Assembly (NCBI GenBank): GCA_002256055.1
Contig: NKIE01000047.1
Coordinates: 1 to 11,446, forward strand
Direction: 5' to 3'
Length of the DNA stretch: 11,446 nucleotides
DNA from: Pseudomonas sp. PGPPP3
GTDB lineage: Bacteria > Pseudomonadota > Gammaproteobacteria > Pseudomonadales > Pseudomonadaceae
A program made the translations under genes and the position numbers. Under the pieces are notes generated by a model. That model was not told the DNA's origin. It made no database searches and saw only the letters and a program-made list of their open reading frames with translations. Shown piece after piece: positions 1 through 5,804 of the stretch (position 1 is its first letter; every line of letters begins with the position of its first letter).

Positions 1-203
1 TACCAGGCCAGGTCGAGGTCACGCACCTGCAGGCGCAGCCAGCAGCCACGCAAAATGTCGAAGGCGCCGTCGGCCAAGGGCTCGGCAAACAGACGATTTA
101 GGCTCTTTTCAAGGGCCAAGCGCTGCAACACAAAGGGCACATGGCGAGTCAGCGGCAAGCAGCGCTCGGCACCGCGTAGGAACAAACCGGCAGGTTTCAA
201 CAT
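1..203 (-). CDS. ubiT: UbiT, SCP2-domain ubiquinone biosynthesis accessory protein (N-terminal part only)
   Basis: The first 67 codons of a minus-strand gene are visible; the rest lies beyond the left edge. The protein begins MLKPAGLFLRGAERCLPLTR and is rich in Leu, Phe and Arg. This fits the N-terminus of UbiT (YhbT), a small SCP2-type lipid-binding protein that, with UbiU and UbiV, is needed for oxygen-independent ubiquinone synthesis in E. coli and P. aeruginosa. The start at 203 follows a good Shine-Dalgarno (GAGGAG, 8 nt spacing). It overlaps the ubiV stop by 7 nt, which points to translational coupling. The SCP2 core itself cannot be seen here, so the name rests on position after ubiU-ubiV and on the N-terminal sequence. 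Confidence 0.85.
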   Translation of the reverse strand, partial: MLKPAGLFLRGAERCLPLTRHVPFVLQRLALEKSLNRLFAEPLADGAFDILRGCWLRLQVRDLDLAW

Positions 204-1093
204 ACGCCCAACTCCTCAGCCCGCAGCATGCCCGGGCGGCCATGCCAGTAGCCATTGCAGCCCTCCACCGCGAGCGGCGGCAAGCCACCGTTGCGCACCG
301 CATCGAAGGCCGCGATCACCTCTTCCATGCCTTGGGCCCGCGGGCTCAGGCGCAGCAGGTCGACGCCGGCCGCCGGCAGCGACGGGTAGTCGGCCAACAG
401 GTTATGCACCTCGGCTGACATGGTCTGGATGCCGTTGAGGGTGAACAGCGGCGTGCCGTCCTGGCTGAACATGTTCATGCCCTCGGGGTACTTCTCGCAG
501 CAAATCGCGCAATCGTCCTTGGCCAGGTTGTGCGCCCGCGCGGTGAAACAGCGCGCCGAATAGGCCAGCGGCAGATGGCCATAGGCAAACACCTCGATCT
601 GCGGCAATGGCGCCACGTTGGGCAATTCCAGGTACTGGGCGCGGGCCAGGCGGATCAGTTCGGCCGAGCATTCCACCGGCGGCACCCAGCGCTGCAGGCC
701 GCAGGCGGTGAACTCGGCCAGGGCGTGGCCGTTGTAGATATTCAGGGCCGCACCGCCGACAAAACCGACGCCCTTGGCGGCGAGAAACTGCACCGCCGCC
801 AGGTCATTGGCCTCCACCCTCAGCTCGCCGTTGTCACACAGGCGCCGCAGGCTGGAGAGCTCGGAGGCAGCCTCCAGCAAGGTCAGCCCGCTGATCACCA
901 GCTCCGCCGAACAGGCCTCGCGCAGGTCGCGGGCCAGGCCCAGCCAGTCATCCAGCGACAGGGCGCGGCGTTTGCTGCACACCGTCTCGCCCAGATAGAT
1001 CACGTCCAGCGGTTGGCTGGCCATCTCGGCATAAAAATCCAGCAATTGCTGGCGCTGCCAACCAAACAGCACCGGGCCAAGTGTCAGTTGCAT
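197..1093 (-). CDS. ubiV: UbiV, U32-family Fe-S protein for O2-independent ubiquinone hydroxylation
   Basis: A protein of 298 residues in the peptidase U32 family (YhbV). In E. coli UbiV pairs with UbiU and carries out the hydroxylations of the ubiquinone ring without oxygen; it is not a working protease. The cysteines I recall as holding the [4Fe-4S] cluster in E. coli (C39, C180, C193, C197) have matches here: C39 exactly, then C182, C195 and C199 with the same internal spacing. C198 is an extra neighbour. The start at 1093 (MQLTLGP) is chosen because AGGGG lies 7 nt upstream. An in-frame ATG at 1099 is only 2 nt from that site, and the reading frame stays open to 1408 only because it runs antiparallel-free over ubiU in another frame. 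The gap after ubiU is 11 nt, and the ubiV stop overlaps ubiT, so all three genes are one operon. Confidence 0.95.
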   Translation of the reverse strand: MQLTLGPVLFGWQRQQLLDFYAEMASQPLDVIYLGETVCSKRRALSLDDWLGLARDLREACSAELVISGLTLLEAASELSSLRRLCDNGELRVEANDLAAVQFLAAKGVGFVGGAALNIYNGHALAEFTACGLQRWVPPVECSAELIRLARAQYLELPNVAPLPQIEVFAYGHLPLAYSARCFTARAHNLAKDDCAICCEKYPEGMNMFSQDGTPLFTLNGIQTMSAEVHNLLADYPSLPAAGVDLLRLSPRAQGMEEVIAAFDAVRNGGLPPLAVEGCNGYWHGRPGMLRAEELGVC

Positions 1094-1104
1094 GTGCATT
1101 CCCC

Positions 1105-2100
1105 TTATTGCCAGGCGCGGTGGTAGGCGCCCAGGGTGGTCTGGCTGCCTTCGGACAACGCCGCCAGCGCACTGCGCCAGTCCGGCGCCACGCTGAAGCT
1201 GTGCGGGGCTTTGCTGTAGGCGTCCAGTGCCGCGCGCCAGACTTTGGTGACCTGCTCGACATAGGCCGGGCTGCGTTGCCGCCCTTCGATCTTCACCGCC
1301 GCCACGCCCATGCTCACCAGCTCGGGAATCAGCTCGATGGTGTTCAGACTGGTGGGTTCTTCCAGGGCATGAAAGCGCTGGCCGTCGACCACGAAACGGC
1401 CCTTGCACAAGGTTGGATAGCCGGCGGATTCGCCTTCGGCGTAACGGTCGATCAACACGCCATTGAGGCGCGCACTCAGGCCTTCGGCATCTTCACTCCA
1501 GCGCACTGCCTTGGCCGGCGAGCAGACACCGCAGAGGTTTGGCGACTCGCCAGTCAGGTAGGACGACAGGTGGCAACGGCCCTCGGCCATGATGCACAGG
1601 CTACCAAAGGCAAACACCTCGATCGGCACCGCGCTCTTACTTGCTAACTGTTTGACCTGAGCCAGCGACAGCACCCGCGGCAATACCGCACGGCGGATGC
1701 CGTAGCGCTCCTGGAAGAAATTCAGGGCGCCGACATTGGTCGCCGAGCCCTGTACCGACAGGTGCAAATTGAGGTTGGGATGGCGCCGCGAGGCGTAGGC
1801 CAGCACCCCAGGGTCAGCGGCAATCAGCGCGTCCACCCCCAGTTCGGCGGCATGGTCGACCGCCCGCTGCCAACGCGCCCAGCCATCAGCTCGGGCGTAG
1901 GTATTGACGGCGATGTACAGCTGGCGGCCCTGCTGACGGATCAGTTCAAGACCGCTTTGCAGCTGTTTTTCATCCAGATTGAGGCCAGCGAAATGGCGCG
2001 CATTGGTGTCATCGCGAAAGCCCACATAGATAGCATCAGCACCTTGGCGCACCGCCGCCTTGAGCGCGGGCAGGCTGCCTGCCGGACAGACCAGTTGCAT
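1105..2100 (-). CDS. ubiU: UbiU, U32-family Fe-S protein for O2-independent ubiquinone hydroxylation
   Basis: A protein of 331 residues, the length I recall for E. coli UbiU (YhbU). It forms a cytoplasmic complex with UbiV that hydroxylates ubiquinone precursors without O2, needed for quinone supply during denitrification or other anaerobic respiration. The four cluster-ligand cysteines of E. coli UbiU (C169, C176, C193, C232) are all present at exactly those residue numbers; C190 is additional. The U32 signature region around residues 161-193 (EVFAFGSLCIMAEGRCHLSS) is clear. The start at 2100 follows CAGGAG at 8 nt spacing. An upstream in-frame extension to 2193 is rejected because it would run into the promoter. 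The gene heads the minus-strand operon ubiU-ubiV-ubiT and is preceded by an FNR/ANR-type box, which suggests induction when oxygen is low. Confidence 0.96.
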   Translation of the reverse strand: MQLVCPAGSLPALKAAVRQGADAIYVGFRDDTNARHFAGLNLDEKQLQSGLELIRQQGRQLYIAVNTYARADGWARWQRAVDHAAELGVDALIAADPGVLAYASRRHPNLNLHLSVQGSATNVGALNFFQERYGIRRAVLPRVLSLAQVKQLASKSAVPIEVFAFGSLCIMAEGRCHLSSYLTGESPNLCGVCSPAKAVRWSEDAEGLSARLNGVLIDRYAEGESAGYPTLCKGRFVVDGQRFHALEEPTSLNTIELIPELVSMGVAAVKIEGRQRSPAYVEQVTKVWRAALDAYSKAPHSFSVAPDWRSALAALSEGSQTTLGAYHRAWQ

Positions 2101-2167
2101 GGCTACTACTCCTGAGGTGTGGCCAACGGGCAAACCCCCACGGCCGAGCCAAAACTTGGCTGCCGGC

Positions 2168-2173
2168 ACTCTA
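2168..2173 (-). promoter_or_regulatory. -10 element of the ubiUVT promoter
   Basis: The minus strand reads TAGAGT, 4 of 6 matches to TATAAT. It places transcription start near 2161 and leaves a leader of about 60 nt before ubiU. No good -35 element is needed if the FNR-type box activates as class II. Confidence 0.5.
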
Positions 2174-2195
2174 GGATTACGCCCTCGCGCCAACC

Positions 2196-2209
2196 TTGAC
2201 CAAGATCAA
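2196..2209 (-). promoter_or_regulatory. FNR/ANR-type box upstream of ubiU
   Basis: On the plus strand this is TTGAC-CAAG-ATCAA, read TTGAT-CTTG-GTCAA towards ubiU. It matches the FNR/ANR consensus TTGAT-N4-ATCAA at 9 of 10 half-site positions. Its centre is 41.5 nt upstream of the start point predicted from the -10 element at 2168-2173, the classic class II activator position. The Anr assignment is inferred from the motif and from the anaerobic role of the operon. Confidence 0.8.
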
Positions 2210-2277
2210 CGCTGACTCAGCACCACCCTGCGACGCAGTAGCACAGGCCCACCTGCAACCGTCCCTCGCCTAAGGCA

Positions 2278-2292
2278 TAAGCCGTGGGCTTA
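2278..2292 (-). other. Small hairpin at the end of the arsR gene
   Basis: TAAGCC-GTG-GGCTTA is a 6-bp perfect stem with a 3-nt loop that overlaps the arsR stop codon. No T-run follows on the minus strand, so it is not a standard intrinsic terminator. It is the only candidate end structure between arsR and the ubiU promoter region. Confidence 0.3.
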
Positions 2293-2595
2293 GATGTGTT
2301 CGCCCAGCAACTCAAATAGCTCGCTGATATTGGCCTCGTTTCGTTTGTAATAGGTCCACGGCCCAATGCGCTGTGAGCTAACCAGTTGCGCACGCTGCAA
2401 GGCGGCCAGGTACAGCGATACCGTGGATTGCGACAGCCCGACTTTGTCTTGAATGATGCTGACGCACACGCCGATCTGCTCTGGGTCGGCCTCTTGGCTG
2501 GGGAAGTGCTCACGCGGATTCTTCAGCCACGTCATGATCTGCAGGCGGGTGGGATTGGCCAGGGCTTTCAGGGCTTCATTGATATCGATCGTCAT
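2290..2595 (-). CDS. ArsR-family winged-helix repressor, single cysteine, probably redox/electrophile sensing
   Basis: A 101-residue ArsR/SmtB-type regulator. Residues 6-24 (NEALKALANPTRLQIMTWL) are the typical first helices, and residues 58-77 of the C-terminal half (SQSTVSLYLAALQRAQLV) form the recognition helix-turn-helix, followed by the wing ending in TYYKRN. It lacks the CVC-type metal site of arsenic or cadmium sensors. Its only cysteine is C44. This resembles CyeR of Corynebacterium glutamicum, an ArsR regulator that, as I recall, uses Cys43 to sense oxidants and controls an Old Yellow Enzyme gene; the neighbour here is also an Old Yellow Enzyme. Start: ATG at 2595 has only a weak ribosome site. 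An in-frame TTG at 2628 is rejected because it would put the palindrome 2622-2633 inside the coding region. It lies 86 nt after the ene-reductase on the same strand, so it may be cotranscribed as well as having its own control. Confidence 0.85.
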   Translation of the reverse strand: MTIDINEALKALANPTRLQIMTWLKNPREHFPSQEADPEQIGVCVSIIQDKVGLSQSTVSLYLAALQRAQLVSSQRIGPWTYYKRNEANISELFELLGEHI

Positions 2596-2621
2596 CAGGT
2601 CACTCGGATGCTTATTCCTAG

Positions 2622-2633
2622 ATATCAAGATAT
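2622..2633. promoter_or_regulatory. Candidate ArsR operator, copy 1 (upstream of arsR)
   Basis: ATATC-AA-GATAT is a perfect inverted repeat 27 nt upstream of the arsR ATG, between the ene-reductase stop and arsR. The same architecture (ATATC-GA-GATAT, both followed by G on the plus strand) recurs at 3942-3953 upstream of the ene-reductase. Short AT-rich palindromes of this size suit an ArsR dimer. The link to this particular regulator is inferred from the positions of the two copies. Confidence 0.55.
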
Positions 2634-2681
2634 GCCGATCCCACGCCGAGCACCAGCCGCATGACTCACCCGCCGGCGCCG

Positions 2682-3821
2682 TCAGCCGTTGACCGTGGCA
2701 GGCTTATACCGCGGGTAATCGCTGTAGCCCTGCGCCGTGCCGCCGTACATGGTGTTCGGATCAAGTGGGTTGAGCGGCCATTGCTGCTGGATTCGCTCAG
2801 GCAAATCCGGGTTGGCAATAAAGCCGCGGCCAAAGCCGACCAGATCCGCCAGGCCGGCCTCGATGGCCTGCTGCGCACGCTCCGGGGTGTACTTGCCGGC
2901 GTAGATCAGCGCGCCGCTGAAGCTGGCACGCACCGCCTGGCGAAATCTCAGCGGCAACTCCGGGGCATTTTCCCAGTCGGCTTCGGCCAGGGAGATATAG
3001 GCAATGCCAAGGTTTTCCATCAGCGCAACGGCGGCCAGATACGTCTGCTGCGGATCCTCCTCGACCAAGCCGAGGTAAACCCGCGCCTCATCGGTGCTGC
3101 TGAACAACGGAGCAAAACGCACCCCAACTTTGTCCGCGCCCATCACCTCGACTACCGCCTGCGTGATTTCCGCAAGAAAGCGCAGCCGATTGCTCAGGGA
3201 GCCGCCGTATTCGTCACTGCGCTGATTGCTGTGGGCGGAGATGAACTGATTGACCAGATAGCCATTGGCGCAGTGCAACTCGACCCCGTCAAAGCCGGCT
3301 TCCAAGGCATTGCGCGCGGCCTGGGCATACAACTGGACCAATTCCTTGACCTCGACGGTGCTCAACTCACGCGGCATCGACGGCTCGGCCAGGGCACCCG
3401 CGCCCGGCGCGGTTTCGATAAACACACTGACGTTAGCGGCGGCAATCGCCGAAGGAGCTACCGGCGCTGCACCGTTTGGCTGCAAGGAGGTATGCGAGAC
3501 CCGCCCCACATGCCAGAGCTGGGCAAAGATCGGCTTGCCCTCGGCATGCACGGCTGCAGTAACCAGTTTCCAACCGTCAATCTGCGCTTGGGTGTGAATG
3601 CCCGGCGTCCAGGCATAGCCCTGGCCACGCGGTTCGATTTGAGTGCCCTCGGTAATCAGTAGGCCGGCGCTGCTGCGCTGGCGGTAGTACTCGGCCATCA
3701 ACGGATTGGCGATATTGCCCGGTTGAGTGCTGCGTGAACGGGTCAACGGCGGCAACACCAGGCGATTGTCGAGGCGGTAAGGGCCCAATAGCAGCGGGGA
3801 GAAGAGTGCGGGGTAATTCAT
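2682..3821 (-). CDS. Old Yellow Enzyme family FMN ene-reductase (NemA/XenB-like)
   Basis: A 379-residue flavin enzyme with a full TIM-barrel, the usual length for this family. Such enzymes use NAD(P)H through FMN to reduce activated C=C bonds of enones, maleimides and quinones, and often nitro-esters. Visible landmarks are T27 in PPLTRSRS (tuning the flavin), QLWH at 101-104, the substrate-binding pair H183/N186 with proton donor Y188 in HCANGYLVNQF, R235 in the VGVRF strand, the phosphate-binding FGRGFIANPDL segment near 330-340, and the C-terminal GYSDYP. The His/Asn pair differs from the His/His pair I recall for E. coli NemA, so the nemA symbol is withheld. The start at 3821 has AGGA 6 nt upstream. 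The gene is followed by arsR and diverges from the NemR-like tetR, and operators of both types lie in the 236-bp upstream region. Confidence 0.93.
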   Translation of the reverse strand: MNYPALFSPLLLGPYRLDNRLVLPPLTRSRSTQPGNIANPLMAEYYRQRSSAGLLITEGTQIEPRGQGYAWTPGIHTQAQIDGWKLVTAAVHAEGKPIFAQLWHVGRVSHTSLQPNGAAPVAPSAIAAANVSVFIETAPGAGALAEPSMPRELSTVEVKELVQLYAQAARNALEAGFDGVELHCANGYLVNQFISAHSNQRSDEYGGSLSNRLRFLAEITQAVVEVMGADKVGVRFAPLFSSTDEARVYLGLVEEDPQQTYLAAVALMENLGIAYISLAEADWENAPELPLRFRQAVRASFSGALIYAGKYTPERAQQAIEAGLADLVGFGRGFIANPDLPERIQQQWPLNPLDPNTMYGGTAQGYSDYPRYKPATVNG

Positions 3822-3833
3822 GCCAATTCCTAC

Positions 3834-3845
3834 AAATCTAGATTT
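3834..3845. other. 12-bp perfect palindrome at the ene-reductase leader
   Basis: AAATCTAGATTT lies 13 nt before the ene-reductase start, immediately upstream of its ribosome-binding site, and abuts a second palindrome TATCGATA (3845-3852). Its role is unknown: it could be an extra operator or chance in an AT-rich leader. Confidence 0.4.
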
Positions 3846-3941
3846 ATCGATATCTGCACCGCCAATTCACCAGCCTGGCAGGCACTGTTCGTGCACTGCG
3901 CTGAGGGCGGGTTGCGGTGACGCCTTTCTAAACTCACCTTA

Positions 3942-3953
3942 ATATCGAGATAT
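3942..3953. promoter_or_regulatory. Candidate ArsR operator, copy 2 (upstream of the ene-reductase)
   Basis: ATATC-GA-GATAT, a perfect inverted repeat and the partner of the copy at 2622-2633. On the minus strand it sits directly at the end of a perfect -35 hexamer TTGACA (3953-3958), sharing one base, so a bound dimer would block RNA polymerase at the ene-reductase promoter. Confidence 0.6.
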
Positions 3954-3958
3954 GTCAA
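3953..3958 (-). promoter_or_regulatory. -35 hexamer of the ene-reductase promoter
   Basis: The minus strand reads TTGACA, a perfect sigma-70 -35 element pointing towards the ene-reductase. The matching -10 is weak: AGTTTA or GTTTAG about 18-19 nt downstream, near 3929-3935. The leader would be about 100 nt. Confidence 0.45.
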
Positions 3959-4018
3959 TATGCAAATTAGATGAATAACAGATTGCATTTAGGTGTCACT
4001 CGTCCTCGTAAAAAATCG

Positions 4019-4035
4019 CTAGACGACTGGTCTAG
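4019..4035. promoter_or_regulatory. TetR/NemR-type operator, copy 1 (upstream of tetR)
   Basis: CTAGAC-GACTG-GTCTAG is a perfect 6-bp inverted repeat around a 5-nt spacer, 22 nt before the tetR start. Sixteen bases, spacer included, are identical to the copy at 4690-4705 upstream of curA. This indicates autorepression by the adjacent TetR protein. I could not find a convincing -35/-10 pair for tetR around it. Confidence 0.8.
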
Positions 4036-4057
4036 TTGCTATGTATCGTGCCGCCCC

Positions 4058-4639
4058 ATGAAGACCGCCTACGACGACACCCGCCAACACCTACTTGCCA
4101 CCGGCCACCTGATCATGGCCGCCAAGGGCTTTTCTGGCGTGGGTTTGAACGAAATCCTGCAAACGGCCGGTGTGCCCAAAGGTTCGTTCTATCACTACTT
4201 CAAGTCCAAAGAGCAATACGGCCAGGCCCTGCTGGAAGACTACTTCAGCCAGTACCTGAGCCAGGTCGATCAACGCTTTGCTGAACCGCAACAAAACGCC
4301 CGAGAACGTCTGATGGGCTACTGGCAGCAGTGGCTGGCCGGTTACAGCGGCCCATGCAGTGAGCAAAAATGCCTGGTGGTGAAACTCAGTGCCGAAGTGG
4401 CTGACCTGTCCGAACCGATGCGCCTGACCCTGCGCGACGGCACCGACCAGATCATCCAGCGCTTGGCCGACTGTATCAGCGCCGGTGAGCAGGATGCTTC
4501 GTTACCGCCCCACGATGCCCCGGCCATGGCGGCCATGCTTTACCAACTGTGGTTGGGCGCCAGCCTACTGGCCAAGTTGCAACGCACCAGCCAGCCGATG
4601 CAACAAGCCATGCAAATGACCGTACGCCTGCTAGGCTGA
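4058..4639 (+). CDS. TetR-family repressor, NemR-like electrophile sensor
   Basis: A 193-residue TetR regulator. The N-terminal helix-turn-helix is clear at residues 27-47 (GVGLNEILQTAGVPKGSFYH), and the all-helical ligand domain follows. Cysteines are C100, C105 and C139. C105, in QKCLVVKLSAEVADLSEPMR, and K173, in LLAKL, appear to match the Cys106-Lys175 pair that E. coli NemR uses to sense hypochlorite and electrophiles; this alignment is from memory. The start ATG at 4058 has no clear Shine-Dalgarno. It is preferred over an in-frame ATG at 3971 because that would place the operator 4019-4035 inside the gene and would add 29 residues before the conserved N-terminus. The gene has its own terminator at 4653-4680. 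Identical operators before it and before curA suggest that it represses itself, curA and the following DJ-1-like gene. It may also act on the divergent ene-reductase. Confidence 0.88.
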   Translation: MKTAYDDTRQHLLATGHLIMAAKGFSGVGLNEILQTAGVPKGSFYHYFKSKEQYGQALLEDYFSQYLSQVDQRFAEPQQNARERLMGYWQQWLAGYSGPCSEQKCLVVKLSAEVADLSEPMRLTLRDGTDQIIQRLADCISAGEQDASLPPHDAPAMAAMLYQLWLGASLLAKLQRTSQPMQQAMQMTVRLLG

Positions 4640-4652
4640 GCCCCAGCACACC

Positions 4653-4680
4653 ACCCGCCCCGTGAGGCGGGTATTTTTTT
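4653..4680 (+). terminator. Intrinsic terminator of tetR
   Basis: A perfect 7-bp stem ACCCGCC/GGCGGGT with a 6-nt loop (CCGTGA) is followed by a run of seven T at 4674-4680. It begins 13 nt after the tetR stop and separates tetR transcription from the curA promoter, which starts at the end of the T-run. Confidence 0.9.
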
Positions 4681-4707
4681 AACCTGATACTAGACGACTG
4701 GTCTAAT
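4679..4707 (+). promoter_or_regulatory. curA promoter with the operator in its spacer
   Basis: The -35 is TTAACC (4679-4684) and the -10 is TCTAAT (4702-4707), 17 nt apart. The -10 matches TATAAT at 5 of 6 positions and the -35 matches TTGACA at 4 of 6. The operator fills the spacer and overlaps the -10, an efficient repression layout. Transcription would start near 4714, about 25 nt before the curA ATG. Confidence 0.65.
4690..4706. promoter_or_regulatory. TetR/NemR-type operator, copy 2 (upstream of curA)
   Basis: TAGAC-GACTG-GTCTA with a preceding C, identical over 16 bases to the copy before tetR; the last base of the longer 17-bp palindrome is A here instead of G. It is the likely control site for curA and the downstream DJ-1-like gene. 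Confidence 0.82.
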
Positions 4708-4738
4708 AAATCAGTCGACCACCCACAAGGACTTCTCC

Positions 4739-5776
4739 ATGTCGCAAAGCCCGCTACACAACCGCCGCCTGGTACTGGCCTCTCGGCCCCATGGCGCGCC
4801 CACCACGGCCAACCTGCGCCTGGAGCAACAAGCCATCCCTACCCCCGCCGAAGGCCAGGTATTGCTGCGCAGCGTCTACCTGTCCCTCGACCCGTACATG
4901 CGTGGGCGCATGAGTGACGCCGCCTCCTATGCCGCCAGCGTTGCTATTGATGAGGTAATGGTTGGCGCCACCGTCAGCCGGGTGATGGTCTCCCACCACC
5001 CGCAGTACAGCGTCGGTGACTGGGTGCTGGCCTATGGCGGCTGGCAGGATTACGCCCTGTCGGACGGCAGCGACCTGACTGCGCTGGGACCAAACCCGCG
5101 CACCCCCTCCCACGCCCTGGGCATCCTCGGCATGCCGGGGTTCACCGGCTACATGGGCCTGCTGGATATCGGCCAACCTAAGGCCGGCGAAACCCTGGTG
5201 GTTGCCGCCGCCACTGGCCCGGTCGGCGCCACGGTCGGGCAGATCGGCAAGCTCAAGGGCTGCAAGGTGATCGGTGTCGCTGGCGGTGCAGAAAAGTGCC
5301 GCTACGCGGTTGAGGTGCAAGGCTTCGATGCCTGCCTGGATCACCACGCCAGCGACTTTGCCGAGCAATTGGCCCACGCCTGCCCGCAAGGCATCGACAT
5401 CTACTATGAGAACGTTGGCGGCAAGGTCTTCGATGCCGTACTGCCGTTGCTCAACACGGCCGCACGGATTCCGGTCTGCGGTCTGATTGCTCAATACAAC
5501 GCCACCGCCCTGCCCGACGGCCCGGACCGCATGGCCTTGTTGATGCGCACAGTGCTGACCAAACGCCTGAAAATTCAGGGCTTCATCATTTTTGACGACT
5601 ACGCACCGCGCTACCCCGAGTTCGCCAAAGACATGCAGGCCTGGCTCGCCGCCGGACAAATCCATTACCGCGAAGACCTGGTGGAAGGCCTGGAAAACGC
5701 CCCGCAAGCCTTTATCGGCCTGCTGCAAGGGCACAACTTCGGCAAGCTGGTTATCCGTGTCGGCGCAGACGACTAA
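4739..5776 (+). CDS. curA: CurA-type NADPH-dependent alkenal/enone reductase
   Basis: A 345-residue zinc-independent medium-chain dehydrogenase/reductase of the leukotriene B4 12-hydroxydehydrogenase group, the same length I recall for E. coli CurA (curcumin/dihydrocurcumin reductase). These enzymes reduce the C=C bond of alpha,beta-unsaturated aldehydes and ketones with NADPH. Family marks are SLDPYMRGRM near residues 48-57, GMPGFTGYMGL near 137-147, the dinucleotide loop AATGPVGATVGQ near 158-169, AGGAEKC near 181-187, the YYENVGG segment near 222-228, and the C-terminal GKLVIRV. No structural zinc-binding cysteine cluster is present. The start has AAGGA 7 nt upstream. The gene is cotranscribed with the DJ-1-like gene (28 nt gap) from an operator-bearing promoter, which ties it to reactive carbonyl detoxification. 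Confidence 0.95.
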   Translation: MSQSPLHNRRLVLASRPHGAPTTANLRLEQQAIPTPAEGQVLLRSVYLSLDPYMRGRMSDAASYAASVAIDEVMVGATVSRVMVSHHPQYSVGDWVLAYGGWQDYALSDGSDLTALGPNPRTPSHALGILGMPGFTGYMGLLDIGQPKAGETLVVAAATGPVGATVGQIGKLKGCKVIGVAGGAEKCRYAVEVQGFDACLDHHASDFAEQLAHACPQGIDIYYENVGGKVFDAVLPLLNTAARIPVCGLIAQYNATALPDGPDRMALLMRTVLTKRLKIQGFIIFDDYAPRYPEFAKDMQAWLAAGQIHYREDLVEGLENAPQAFIGLLQGHNFGKLVIRVGADD

Positions 5777-5804
5777 TCCCCAACCTCAACAGCGAGCACA
5801 CCTT

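Noticed and set aside
1094..1408. N-terminal extension of ubiV up to 1408
   Set aside because: It overlaps ubiU in another frame; the internal start at 1093 has a proper Shine-Dalgarno and gives the family length.
2661..3662. Long plus-strand open frame of 333 codons
   Set aside because: It lies wholly antisense to the ene-reductase, has no recognisable motif, and reflects the GC-rich third codon positions of the real gene.
3971..4057. N-terminal extension of tetR from an ATG at 3971
   Set aside because: It would enclose the operator 4019-4035, has no ribosome site, and adds residues ahead of the normal TetR start.
4754..5734. Long minus-strand open frame of 326 codons
   Set aside because: Antisense to curA with Gly/Val/Gln-rich low-information sequence; curA on the other strand is unmistakable.
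5592..5804. Extension of the DJ-1-like gene upstream into curA
   Set aside because: The added residues are out of frame with curA, Lys/Thr/Ser-rich and unlike the family; MHILMVLTS at 5805 is the expected N-terminus.
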